A stretch of 64,000 bases of DNA from the NCBI GenBank assembly GCA_038049695.1, contig CP142452.1:67213501-67277500 (forward strand), given 5' to 3'. The position numbers and the translations under genes were made by a program. The notes under the pieces are model-generated. The model saw nothing but the letters and a program-made list of their open reading frames with translations, had not been told where the DNA came from and searched no databases. Below are positions 12,499 to 22,751 of this stretch, in pieces. The stretch's first letter is position 1, and each line of letters begins with the position of its first letter. The stretch comes from Cinnamomum chago (lineage: Eukaryota; Streptophyta; Magnoliopsida; Laurales; Lauraceae).

Positions 12499-12702
12499 TG
12501 CTTTTGAAGACAAATATTGTCTAATTTTAAGATGCAACCAATCATGATATTTTTAAAGTTAGAATGAAAGGCACAAGTTTTGCTCTAAAACCATTGGAGG
12601 AGCAAGCAGCTTTCTCAGTCAAAGAGAATATCACAGAAGTTTGGCACAAAAGGCTCGGGCATTATCACCACCAAGGGCTGCTACAAAGGAAGTCCAAGAT
12701 GT
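12499..12702 (+). pseudogene. Ty1/copia polyprotein fragment (pre-integrase region)
   Basis: The plus strand encodes a recognisable gag-pre-integrase segment: FKVRMKGTSFALKPLEEQ then the zinc-binding start EVWHKRLGHYHHQGLLQ. A frameshift just upstream interrupts FEDKYCLI and DATNHDIF. It directly follows the purine permease fragment inside the CACTA element with no visible terminal repeats. It is a carried scrap rather than a full insertion. It ends at a stop near 12702. Confidence 0.8.
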
Positions 12703-12789
12703 AAATATACAATGCTCATATTTACTGTCTACATGTAAATAAAACAATGGCAAGTAATATATTGATTAAACCTCACATCTCCCTATCTT

Positions 12790-13830
12790 TCTCTTTTCAG
12801 ATTCAAAGTGAACAAAAGAAAGAAAAAAGCAAAAAAAGAAAAAAAGGTAATGAGGGGGCCGGTGGTCCACTGGGCAAAGAGGGGGAGGAAAGAAATCAGA
12901 AAGAATGAGAGAAAGAAACAGAGAGAGAGTGAAATGGATGGGTGCCCAGTCACGTTGCTAGGAAGACTGAATGAGGAGGAAATAAAGAAAGGAAGAAAGA
13001 GAGAATAGAAAATCAGATGGGAGATGAGATGAATGAGTGGAGAAGGGAGAGGGAAATGAGAGAGAGGGCTGCTGAGAGCATGGAATGAGAAAGGAGAAAG
13101 GGAGATAAGGGAGAAGGAGAAGGAAGAAAGAAAGAAGAGGAGGAGGAAAAGGCGGCTGCGCAGTGCAGAGGAGGGGAGAGGAACAGGGGAGGAAGAAGAG
13201 AAGAGAGGAAGACAGAGAGAACCAAGGGAGAGAGGGAGTGGTGCGCAGGTGGGCGCAGGGCAGAACAGAGGAGGAAGCAGGGGAGAGGGAGAGAAACAGG
13301 GGAGGAAGAAGAGGAGAGGGAGAGAGAGAGAGAGAGAACCGAGGGAGCGAGGGAGTGCTGTGCAGGTGGGCGCTGCAGCAAGCGCAGGCGAGGGGAGACA
13401 GGGGAGGAAGATGAGAGGAAGGGAGGGAGAAGAGCAGACAGAGAGGAAAGAGTGATGGGGAACGAGGGAGAGAGAGAGCAGAGAAGAAAGAGAGAGAAGA
13501 GGGGGAATGGGGCGTGAGTGCAGGAAGAGGGAGGGGTGTACCTGGTGCAGGGGAGGAGTCCGCGGCGCGAGGAGGAAGATGAAGGCGTCCGGGGGTTGCT
13601 GCGAGCTCTTGGCGATGCTGCTGTGGTCGTCGTGCAGTGGAGAGGGAGGGAGAGATAGAGGAGATGGGCTGATGGGCTCTGGAGTGGGCGATGGAGGCGG
13701 GAGAGAGAAATAGGTGAGAGAGAACGAAATGGGTGAGGAGAGGGAGAGCGCGATGGACGCGGGAGAGAAACAAATGAGAGAGGAGAGAGAACGAAAGGAG
13801 GGAAACGGTAATTTTGAGAGGAGAGAACGA
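12790..13830 (+). repeat. 1 kb purine-rich (GA-rich) tract
   Basis: More than a kilobase of nearly continuous GAGA/GGAA-type sequence on the plus strand, broken by short mixed patches (about 12950-12965 and 13600-13640). Its complement gives a long serine/leucine/proline-rich open frame that has the pattern of translated polypyrimidine, not of a protein family. It sits between the captured gene scraps and the CACTA subterminal repeats. Confidence 0.85.
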
Positions 13831-13956
13831 AAACGCGGGATTAAGAATTTCGCTGGCGGGAGAGGAAAAGGAAACGTTGACTATTGCCCGCGAAAAACTA
13901 ACGCCGAAAATACTTTCCACGTCCTTTGCCAGCGAGAATACCGGTTAGCATATTAG

Positions 13957-14265
13957 GCTATTACGGCGTGCGGTGGACGCCTTAAAAAACGTATATGTAT
14001 TACGGCGTTCGGTGGACGCCGTAAAAAACGTATATATATTTCGGCGTGCGATGGACGCCGTAAAACATGTATTCATTTACGACCCACTTATTCTGCCGTA
14101 ATTGACACTTATTTACGACGCGAAACACGCACGCCGTTAAAAAGAGTAAAAAAAAGGACTTTTACGGCTCACATTTCAGGCACGCCGTAATTGTATATCA
14201 TTTACGGCGTGCACCTAATGCAGGCCGTAAAATGCGCGCCGTAAAAGCCCTGTTTTGGTGTAGTG
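13957..14265 (+). repeat. CACTA subterminal repeats and right terminus
   Basis: Three tandem units of about 38 bases start near 13963, 14001 and 14038. Each contains CGGCGTNCG...GGACGCCGTAAAA, so each can fold on its own. More TTTACGGC/GCCGTAA motifs follow at about 14160-14190, 14209-14230 and 14236-14245. The terminus reads GTTTTGGTGTAGTG and ends at 14265. In En/Spm-type elements such motifs are transposase-related protein binding sites, so that role is inferred here. Confidence 0.85.
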
Positions 14266-15146
14266 TATCATGGATAGCTCTAATTTGGATTTCTCATAAT
14301 AGTTATACTTTTAAATCCATTTTAGAGTGATTGATTTAATAGTCATATCCTTAAATCTCAATTGGTATTCTTTGTTTTTTTAATTGATATCCATGATTGC
14401 TTTTCTCATTTGACCTTGCTCTCTTTTGGTAATTTGATCATATGAGCCCTATAGTTATATGAATCTAATCCTTTCCTTGAAGTTGACCCTCACTTGGTTA
14501 AACCATCTACTTCTTGAATCTAATAGTTATATCTTGTCAAAAGCTTGACAAAAGAAGAGAATGGATTGAGGGGGAGTGTAAACCTTCATAGGAAGAATTA
14601 GTTTTGATCAAATTCACCCTTGGATTGCCTTTGAGCCCTTAGAGACTACTACCTCACATGATAGCCTGTTATGTATTTCATTTTCGATTTCATTTGTTAA
14701 CAGGTGCTACTAATGGTATTTTCCTTGTTTCATGTGTGTAGGTACCTTTGCAATTTAATGGCAAAGGGGGAGAAATTATGCAAGTTCTCACAAAGGTGAA
14801 GAGAAAGTCCAAGCTTCCAAAGGGGAGAGTTGTGTATGATCTTCTACAAAGGGAGAGAATGCATACCTTGCCAAAGGGAGAAAGAGGCATGGTCAAAGGG
14901 GGAGAGCTAATAGAAGAAAGAAAGCTTGGAAGCTAAAGAAGATGCCTGGATAAAGAAAGAAAGAAGAAAGAAAGCTTGAAGGTTGATCAAGCTCCAAGCA
15001 TCATGAAGATTGAAGCCCAAGAGCCCAAGCTATGAGAAGAAGCATCCAAGAAGATTTCAAGCCTTGTCCAGCTGAGGGGGAGCTGAAGACTAAGTGTGTA
15101 ATTTCAGTGGTGAGTGTGTTTGCCATCAAATTGCAAAGGGGGAGAT
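14266..15146 (+). mobile_element. 3' internal region of a SIRE-like Ty1/copia element
   Basis: Non-coding spacer upstream of a 3' LTR, with several CAAAGGGGGAGA motifs typical of the region between RNase H and LTR in SIRE/Maximus-type copia elements. The final one (15135-15146, AAAGGGGGAGAT) is the polypurine tract and touches the LTR start. No polymerase sequence remains here because the CACTA element occupies the position to the left. Confidence 0.7.
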
Positions 15147-15651
15147 TGTTAGGATTTTTGTAGATTGCAATTTGATGGATGCATAATCATTCTAGCATCA
15201 TTTGATTTACACACTTGCATTGGTTTAAAGAAAACTTGAAATCTAGTTTTATACATGCATAGTTTTTAAGTTTTGGAAAAGTATTTGTTTTATGCATGTT
15301 TTGGTTCTAAACTTGGATGCATTAGTTTTAGAACCCAAACTCTTTTTGAAAACCTAATTCCTTGTGCATTTTACTTGGAAAATCAGTTTGAGATTTTAGG
15401 TTTTAACCATGCATACATTCAGCACCTTGAGAATCATTTATGTATGCATTTGTTTTAGAAAAGAGTTTTAGAAAATCAAGCTAGCCTTTGGTTTTAAAGT
15501 TTTGAATCTTTTTAGGCTTTGAGTGTTTCATGTTTTTATACATCTTTGGATGATTTAAAACATGTGAAAAAGCTTGATTTTAATGGCCCAAAAGATCCCC
15601 AAAGAAAATCTTCAAAAAACCCAAAAATGGGTAAAATGGTGCTGCAGGCTC

Positions 15652-15801
15652 GGTCAACCGGCCGTGCATGGCCGGTCAACCGGCCAAGAGGCCCGGTCAA
15701 CCGGCCACACTGCCGGTTAACCGGGCTCCTGAAGCCAAATGGCTCTTTTTATGACCGTTGTGCTTGGCCGGTCAACCGGCCTGTCATGGCCGGTCAACCG
15801 G
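15652..15801 (+). promoter_or_regulatory. Six-copy palindrome array with W-box core in the LTR
   Basis: GGTCAACCGG occurs at 15652, 15674, 15695, 15770 and 15792, with the variant GGTTAACCGG at 15715. Most are inside a larger palindrome GGCCGGTCAACCGGCC. On the other strand the core reads TTGACC, a W-box (WRKY factor site). The array ends about 28 bases before a TATA stretch, as expected for a promoter-proximal control region. The regulatory function is inferred. Confidence 0.6.
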
Positions 15802-15828
15802 GTAAACTAGCCGTTGGGCACTTTTTGC

Positions 15829-15838
15829 TATATATATG
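15829..15838 (+). promoter_or_regulatory. TATA box of the SIRE-like LTR
   Basis: TATATATATG just downstream of the palindrome array and at a normal position for the U3/R transition of a copia LTR. Confidence 0.55.
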
Positions 15839-17500
15839 AGTTCTTTCCCTTGCCAAAAGTTGGGAATTTTAAGCCCCTCCTTGAGAGGTATTGAGGCATA
15901 TCAAAAGGGAAAAGAACCAAGGGATGAAGGGGATGATTAGGAAAGCTAAAGCTTGGATTAATGAAGTTAAACCACCAAGTAGGCTCTTCCTTCCTTAATC
16001 ATATGTTTTCATGCTTTGTTTTATTTTTGGTAAATCATTTCTAGCATGTTAAACTATGTTTGTGTTGTGTCCTTAACATATTTTATGTTTTGAGTTGATT
16101 TATTGTTTTGGATACAACATCATATGATTCAATCCAAGTAGTACTTAACTTTGGTAAATCTAAGTAGATCATGTTAATGAAAAAACCTTTGAAATCATAT
16201 GTAACATGATCCATATACTTGGTTGAATCTTTGGTTGTTGTTTTCCATCATAAGAACATCTCTTTCAAAACTAACTTATGTTTTGGATTCAACTTCTTTA
16301 CAAATCATATGTTTTCATGTTTTGTTTTATCATTGGTAAATCTTAGTAACATGTTAATCTATGATTTGTTGTATCCTTAGCATGGTTTATATTTTGAATA
16401 GATTTATTGTTTTGGATACTTCACCATTGATTCAATCAAAGTAGTACTTTATCTTTGGTAAATCTAAGTAGATCATGTTAATGAAATATGTAACATGATT
16501 CATATACTTTGTTGAATCTTTGGGTGTTGTTTTCCATCATAAGAAAATCTCTTTCAAATGTATCTTATGTTTTGGATTCAACATCATTACAAATCATATG
16601 TGTATTATTGTTTTAATGTTTCACAACTTGCCTTACTTTGATTGGTAAATCATTTTCAAGTTGTCTTTATAATTACATATGATTTGTCCCCTCATTTCAA
16701 TCAAATCTAATTTTATGTTTTATGAGCTACATGGTGATTTGATTGACATCCCTATGCATCACATGTTTAGAGCTAATCCATTTCATACAACTTGTGTAAC
16801 TTTGATATCATTAACAAGTTGTTACTTTTAACATGTGATTGCATTGTTTCCTCAATCATAAATGTTTTATGAGCTAAAACTTTCAAAAGCCTTAGGCATA
16901 CATTTATGAACTTTCATTTTCAAAATGATTGAGGACCACACACACACACTTCATATACTTTCATCTTTGCATTCATAGTGTGAGTGTGTATTAGCTTTTC
17001 ACTTCCATATCCGCCTATTTAAGAGGCATTGTAATGAGCTAAATAGAATCTCCATCAAGTGTATGATAGACACTAAATTAGAGAGATAACCAACCTTGTG
17101 GTTGAAGAGGTTATTGCTTAGCCTTTAAAAGCATAGTGTATAGGTTGATGTTTAGCCTTGGAAAAACATCAATGTAAAGGTTATTGCTTAGCCTTGAAAA
17201 GCATAATGTAAAGGTTATTGCTTAGCCTATTGAAAAGCATAAATAGTGGAAATCCGGTGGGGTGTTGGATCACAAGCCGGTAGTGGATGTAGGCTTTGAG
17301 GCCGAACCACTATAAATACTTGTGTGATGGTGCTTGCTTTGTGGTGATTGTTTTCCTTAAGCTTCCGCATATTGTATGGTTAATCATCACATGTGACTAG
17401 TTTGTTTTAAAGAAGTTAAAATTGATTAAAATTGGTCATAGTTGAAGCTCACCCTATTCACCCCCCCCCCCTCTAGGGTTCGGATCCCCATGGACTTACA

Positions 17501-17575
17501 ACATCTTCTTCAGTTCCTCCTTCAACTCTCCAACCCTTCTAGTCCATGCATCTATTTTCTGTTCATATCCCATTG
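17501..17575 (-). pseudogene. Possible host exon interrupted by the copia LTR
   Basis: The minus strand reads KIDAWTRRVGELKEELKKM, a coiled-coil-like segment that stops exactly at the LTR end. An AG (GAACAG) could be its acceptor. If real, the retroelement landed in an exon, and the 5 bases ACATC next to the LTR would be one target duplication. The protein is not recognised. Confidence 0.3.
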
Positions 17576-17851
17576 CAAATTATAAGAAATCGGTTAGTAA
17601 AAAAGAATTTCTAGATTAGATAGATAAGAAAAATAATGACGTGAAAACATGTGGCTTTGGGGCTTATCACGGGGCCCGCTAAATGCCACCTTCTATCATG
17701 GTTTTCGGTGGGATATTGGGAATATCTCATCCTAGATAGTGTTAAGATTTTGAATAAGAACTTGCTGGCATATTAATAGCAGGTGTAAAGTGTTTTTATT
17801 TTTATTTTAATAACAGTGTAAGGTTAAGATGGCTAAATCCAAGGGTGACTA

Positions 17852-18294
17852 TTTTTTTTCGCTGAAAGGTAAATTTGTATTAGGAAAAAGAGGGAACATG
17901 GCAAAAGCCCCCCCAAAAACAAGGAAAGACCAGAAAGGGAAGGCTCACAAAAAAGGCCAACCCATAATAACAAGAAAACTAAAAATGAAAAAGGGCATAT
18001 ACAGAACAAAGGAGACAAAAACACAAAAAGGAAGACCACAGGAACAGCTGACGCTGCACACTACAGAAGGCTGCACTACAGCACAGGGAACCATCAAAAG
18101 ACCACAGGAGAGCATAATTTCTTGGCTCTGAGAACAAATCCTAGCACTACAGCGCAGCACAACAAACCAGCTCTGCTCAGCAATGCTGCTCTACACTACA
18201 CAGGACTGCAGGGCTACAGAACGCCACACTGCTCAAAAAACAGAGAAGAACACTACTGAACTTCTGGGAAGCAGCAGAGCTCCACACTGCATAA
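17852..18294 (-). mobile_element. 5'-truncated LINE tail with 11 bp target duplication
   Basis: A T-run at 17852-17859 followed by CGCTGAAAGGTAAATTTGTA matches the reversed poly(A) and 3' untranslated end of the LINE at 47716. The segment is bounded by AAGGGTGACTA at 17841-17851 and again at 18295-18305, a perfect 11 base target duplication. Only the last 440 or so bases inserted, as is common for LINEs. Confidence 0.75.
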
Positions 18295-18305
18295 AAGGGT
18301 GACTA

Positions 18306-20599
18306 CTTAAAAGAAGGATATGATTCAGTTACATCAAGATATGGATCGTAGGATTTTAATCTCCTGCGTTCAATTCTTATCAGAACCATGGATCTGGACT
18401 GTTGTAGAGGTAGGACCACACTAGAAAATCACCTGCTGCAGATGCGGATATATGGTTCTCATTAATTAGAACCATGCGCGAGAGAATCATTTCTATGCAT
18501 CATATCCAAATAATTCAGAGAATCATTTCTATGCATCATATCCAAATAATTCACTTTTATATGTAAAGTTCTAGGGTGGGTGTGTGCAACCCCAAATTCC
18601 ATAGAAGCAGAAACACACTTTCCGTTCTGTATGCCATAATAGAAAAAAATATTGGAAGTGAGGATTGTATTTCATTGTGAGATAGGAAAACAGAGTCGGA
18701 CGAGCTCCCCTAAAATTCATTTCTGCAGAAGAGAAAATGGTGGCATTATACAAACAAACCCTTTATTTACATATATATATAGCTATAGTTTAACTGGTAA
18801 GAGGCGTGAGTATGTAAGTTAAAAGTCCTTGAGCTCGAGATCCCAATGCAGAAACAAAATGATGGAGCCTTAATGTATGAGTTTAAATTGGCTTGACCCT
18901 GCATTCTATAACTTGCCATGTGAAAGTCAGATGCGGTGGGCCTGATCAGCTTTATTAAACTCATCAAGCTTGAGAGTGAGAGATCCTGCATTTCTATAAC
19001 TTGCCATGCAAAAGTCAATTTATCTGGGACCTGTATCAGCTTTATTAATTATACAGACCTTCTTCCCAAGGGGTCATAATCATATGCCAAATAATAATCT
19101 CATTTGTTATAGTACTTTGCCCTATTAATAATAGTAGCAACATTATGTACGCCCATTTTGTATCCCACTCGTTACATGAATGGATCATTTTTTATCCCCT
19201 TGAAAATGAAATCTACTTTTAACTCAATCGAGAATGGTTAGCAAGTGAACGGAAGTGCCCTCTTATGCTTTTACCTTCGCCGCATATGGATATGGCCGTA
19301 AAATCAAAGCTTTTGGATGTGGCATGATGCAAATGCTTTTCTTATTTAAAAAAATTTGAATATTAAAAAAAATATTTTTTTAAGATTCTATTTGAAAGAT
19401 TCCCTTGAACTTTGTAAAAAAAAAAAAAAAACTCAAATTTTAATATTCATTCTTGATCCCATCTCAAATGATGATAGATGCTAGCATTAAGCGTACGTGC
19501 CTCCAAATGAGGTCCCCACTTCCATAGATTTGCATAAAAGCATTATCTTTCTTATCTATTTTATCTAATAAATATTTTTTGCTAACTAACCTTTTTTTAT
19601 TGGCAATGTGATGTGAATAGAAAATAGATGCATGGACAGAAAATTCCATCCATCTTTTTCAACAAAAAGTAAAAAAGCAACTTCCTTTCTCTACTAAAAG
19701 ACCAAAAAACTTTATTTTTATATACAAAAGTCAAAAAGATTTCATACCAAACAACTAAAAATAAAATATCATCATAACCCTATTATATTTTATTCTCTCT
19801 TGATTTAATGCTTCATTGCACTTTATTTTACATGTAAAATTACCAAACAGGCCCTAGGATTTGTTTGGGAACTTTCCATGTAGAGTGGAGCGAAGTAAAG
19901 CTTCAAATAGTGAAATAATAAAATATAAGTGGGTTATATGATGATTCCATGCACCTTTCCTTGATCCCTGACACTAATTTCCCACGGTGCCTAGGTACTA
20001 GCCCCAATTTTTTTAATTAGAGTGATATAAATCGTTGAATTGGTCAAACAGTAGAAAAAAATGTGAAACTAAATAAAGTTAGAGTCCGGATCTAGGGAGG
20101 TTTTATCCCATGGTGACGTGGTGGGCCATGGTTGGTCCACCATAGTTGTCGTGGGTAAACCCTCTCATAGGATCTCGATTCATAAAGTTAAAGCACTCTT
20201 TTGTTTTACATTAATCATAATAATTGTGTATTAACTCTAATAGAATAAAAGTTGGAGACCAGGTCTTCACGAGAAGGTCTACCATATGAATGGCATGGAT
20301 CAAATAAAGATGAACCTCACCATATTTGACTTGACATGCATGGAAGAGATTGTGATCGTGAGATCATTCTTCCTAACCAAGGATATGTGTATTTTTACCT
20401 TATGATCTTCACTGTAAGAAATGAAGAAATCTCCCCAAACAGAAGGATGAAATGGGTGATGGACGGTCCGCACCATTTTTGTTTCTATTCAGAGGTGGGG
20501 GATGGGCAACAGAAGAAAGAGGAGAGGAACTTAGGGAAGCCATACTCCTTGAAAGTCTTGTCAAAGAAAAATCTGTTTTGCAGTGTGTACGAATCTAGG
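18306..20599. other. AT-rich intergenic sequence with small duplications
   Basis: No gene seen. It contains a perfect tandem duplication of 36 bases (18481-18516 and 18517-18552, starting AGAGAATCATTTCTATGCAT). It also holds an imperfect direct repeat of about 65 bases (18896-18958 and 18982-19045, core TATAACTTGCCATG). The rest is low-complexity A/T. Confidence 0.6.
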
Positions 20600-21000
20600 C
20601 ACTGCATTACTCCATTAATGGCTATTTATAAACACAGATGTCTTTTGTTCTTAATGGAGATGCACATTTTTCAAAGCTTGTCAAATCAAAATTTTGATTT
20701 GACTTTTCAAATACAGTTTTTCTCGGCATTTAATACTTGTCAAATCAAAAGTTTTGGAGTGTGTGCAAGTGAAAGTCAAATCTCCCATAATGATCCATAT
20801 GGAAAGGGAGAAAAATACACTGTGTTTAGATGTACTCATTAATTTTATGTGACTGTCATTAGGTGTGCGTACGTCCATGCCATCAATCGTTAATTAATAA
20901 TCTTCTCATCCGCCATTCTCGTCATTTAAAGCTTTGAACTGGAAGGACCATTTGAATTTTAGGTGAGGGATGGTGGGGGGAGGATGCACTTGAACATTTC

Positions 21001-21044
<44 letters not shown>

Positions 21045-21940
21045 GAGAAGATCTCACCTTATTATGAGAGATATGGTAGGGCCCTTACATCCGGAATTTT
21101 AGAAAAAAAAAAAGCACTCCTTTTTTTGCACCTCTTTGTTAAGTCATGGGACCCGCCTTAGGATTGAAATTATAATAAAATTATGCCTTTAAACCATTAA
21201 ATTTTAGAGTCATAAATCTAAAGGATAGGATGATCTTATTAATTCAAGATCTTGCATATAGATAGGTTGCATATGAATTTTTCTATTCAGTGGTCTTGCA
21301 TGATTATCATGCATCCAATGAGCCCAATTAGGAAAGGCATTTGCACTTAAAAGAATTGTTTGGGAGTTGTGTAGCACTCCCCGAAATATATACATTTATT
21401 GTCCATTTTTGTTCACTTTTACTGTCCACTTCATTTTTCATACTATATTATACTTTTGTCCACTTTTACCATTCTATACTATGACATTTTTTTGTCAACT
21501 TTTGTTTTCATTATTTAGATCTAATTAAATGGTTGATATAATTTGATTGGCCCATCCTTTATATTGTCTTATCACCGAATTAATCATTTTACGTGACAGT
21601 GCCATTGGTTGTGGCACATCCATTTCATGAATCGTGTATTAAATCAGAAGGATTTTTTAAACATCTTATTTTTTAGTGGGCCGGTACTGTGTACTGTAAT
21701 TTGTGAAAGTCATTGGGCCCATGTCAAGTATCACCTGGTCGGTGCCAGTACTCTGTCCTGTGATATGTGAAAGTTACCGTGGCTATGTCATGTATCACAT
21801 GGTCGGTACCAGTACTCTGTCCTGTGATATGTGAAAGGGAGAAAAAATGTATTTGAAAAGTTAAATAAAAAATTTGATTCGACAAGCTTTGAAAAATGTG
21901 CATCTCTATTAAGAAAAAATACATCTGTGTTTAGATGTAC
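20600..21940. mobile_element. Fold-back element with about 100 bp inverted arms
   Basis: The left arm (about 20620-20720) and the right arm (about 21838-21935) are inverted copies of each other; the shared core on the left is GAGATGCACATTTTTCAAAG. Inside the left arm is a perfect 24 base palindrome (20680-20703, half-site GTCAAATCAAAA). Between the arms are a tandem duplication of about 65 bases (21721-21850, core CAGTACTCTGTCCTGTGATA) and an AT microsatellite. No transposase is present. This fits a non-autonomous fold-back or MITE-like element, family unknown. Confidence 0.6.
21003..21042 (+). repeat. (AT)n microsatellite
   Basis: About 20 perfect AT dinucleotides, followed by GGGAGAAGATCTCACCTTA, a motif similar to the TCTCACCTTACTATAAGAGA repeats near 59,280. 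Confidence 0.9.
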
Positions 21941-21999
21941 TCCTTACTTTATATGGAGTGGTGCTATCGATACAATTTAAACAAAAGGTGGCTGGTAGC

Positions 22000-22751
22000 T
22001 TCTTCTTGTCATACAACTTGTGAGCTTTCGATAGTTATATCATTAATAAGTTAATTTTTTAAAAACATGTGATTAGCATGCTTCATGCTTCAATCGAAAT
22101 ATTTGTGATTTAAGCTTTTAAAATTTTAAACTTACATTCATCGAGCATCATTTTTAACTTGATGAAAGTTTTCATGCATACAAATTATTCGTTCATCTTT
22201 AGATTCATATAGTGTGTGTTGAGTTAGAGTCTCACTTTTATATTCACCTAATTAAGAGTCAATGTAATTGAGCTTAATTTTTATCTCTTCAAGTGTTTTG
22301 TAGACACATCTTAGAGATAACCATTCTTAGGGTCATAGTTAGTGCTTAGCCTTAGAAAATCATAAGTGTAAAGATTATGGGTCAACCATGAAACCCAAGA
22401 GGTTATTGCTTAGCATTGGAAAGCATACTGTAACTTGAAAGTCATTTTATAAAGGTTATTGCTTAGTCTATTGAAAAGTATAAATAGTGGAATGTCGGTG
22501 GATGTAGGAGCATAAGCCGGGAGTGGACATGGGCATTAAGGCCAAACCACTATAAATAGTTGTGTTATGGTGAATGTTTTTTGGTGATTGTTTCTGTTAG
22601 CTTCCACACTTTAGTTTGATCTATATCATTACTTGTGACTAATTAATTTTAAGAAGTTAAAATTTGGCATAATTGGTCACTAAAAGAAGCTCACCTTATT
22701 CAACCCCCCCCCCCCCCCCCCCCCCCCCAGGGTTCGGATCCCAGACTTTCA
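22000..22751 (+). mobile_element. Truncated copy of the SIRE-like LTR
   Basis: Aligns with the last 700 bases of the LTR at 15147-17500, starting at CATACAACTTGTG and ending GGTTCGGATCCCAGACTTTCA. It has the TTATTGCTTAG motifs, a TATAAATA and a 25 base C-run (22704-22728). The 5' part of the LTR is missing and sequence identity is clearly lower, so it is an old fragment. Confidence 0.75.

Larger units (their letters stand above)
1971..14265 (-). mobile_element. CACTA (En/Spm) DNA transposon, left end outside or lost
   Basis: The element runs right to left. Its 5' terminus is at 14265, where the minus strand begins CACTACACCAAAACAGGG, the standard CACTA terminal inverted repeat start. Inside this are GGCGT/ACGCC subterminal repeats, then a captured gene region, the transposase gene and the accessory gene. 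No matching CACTA terminus was found between 1 and 1970, so the left boundary given here is only the end of the last gene. The true element is probably longer than 14 kb. The 3 bp next to the right terminus is TAT, but the partner duplication cannot be checked. Confidence 0.85.
15147..17500 (+). mobile_element. 3' long terminal repeat of a SIRE-like copia element
   Basis: Starts TGTTAGGATTTT directly after the polypurine tract and ends near GGTTCGGATCCCCATGGACTTACA. Two other copies of the 3' half are in the window (22000-22751 plus strand, 63494-64000 minus strand), which fixes the end near a CTTACA/CTTTCA motif. It contains a palindrome array (15652-15801), a TATA stretch (15829-15838), a C-run at 17461-17471, and a short minisatellite with the core GGTTATTGCTTAGCCT (about 17095-17240). 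The region 15990-16900 contains repeated GGTAAATC and ATCATATG motifs and is internally repetitive. Confidence 0.8.

Noticed and set aside
12958-13920. 320 codon open frame on the minus strand
   Set aside because: Composed of serine, leucine, proline and phenylalanine as expected from translating polypyrimidine; no domain pattern.
17829-18131. 100 codon lysine-rich frame
   Set aside because: Lies within the reversed LINE tail and A-rich sequence.
20336-20842. 168 codon plus-strand frame
   Set aside because: No recognisable family, overlaps the fold-back arm and palindrome; likely chance.
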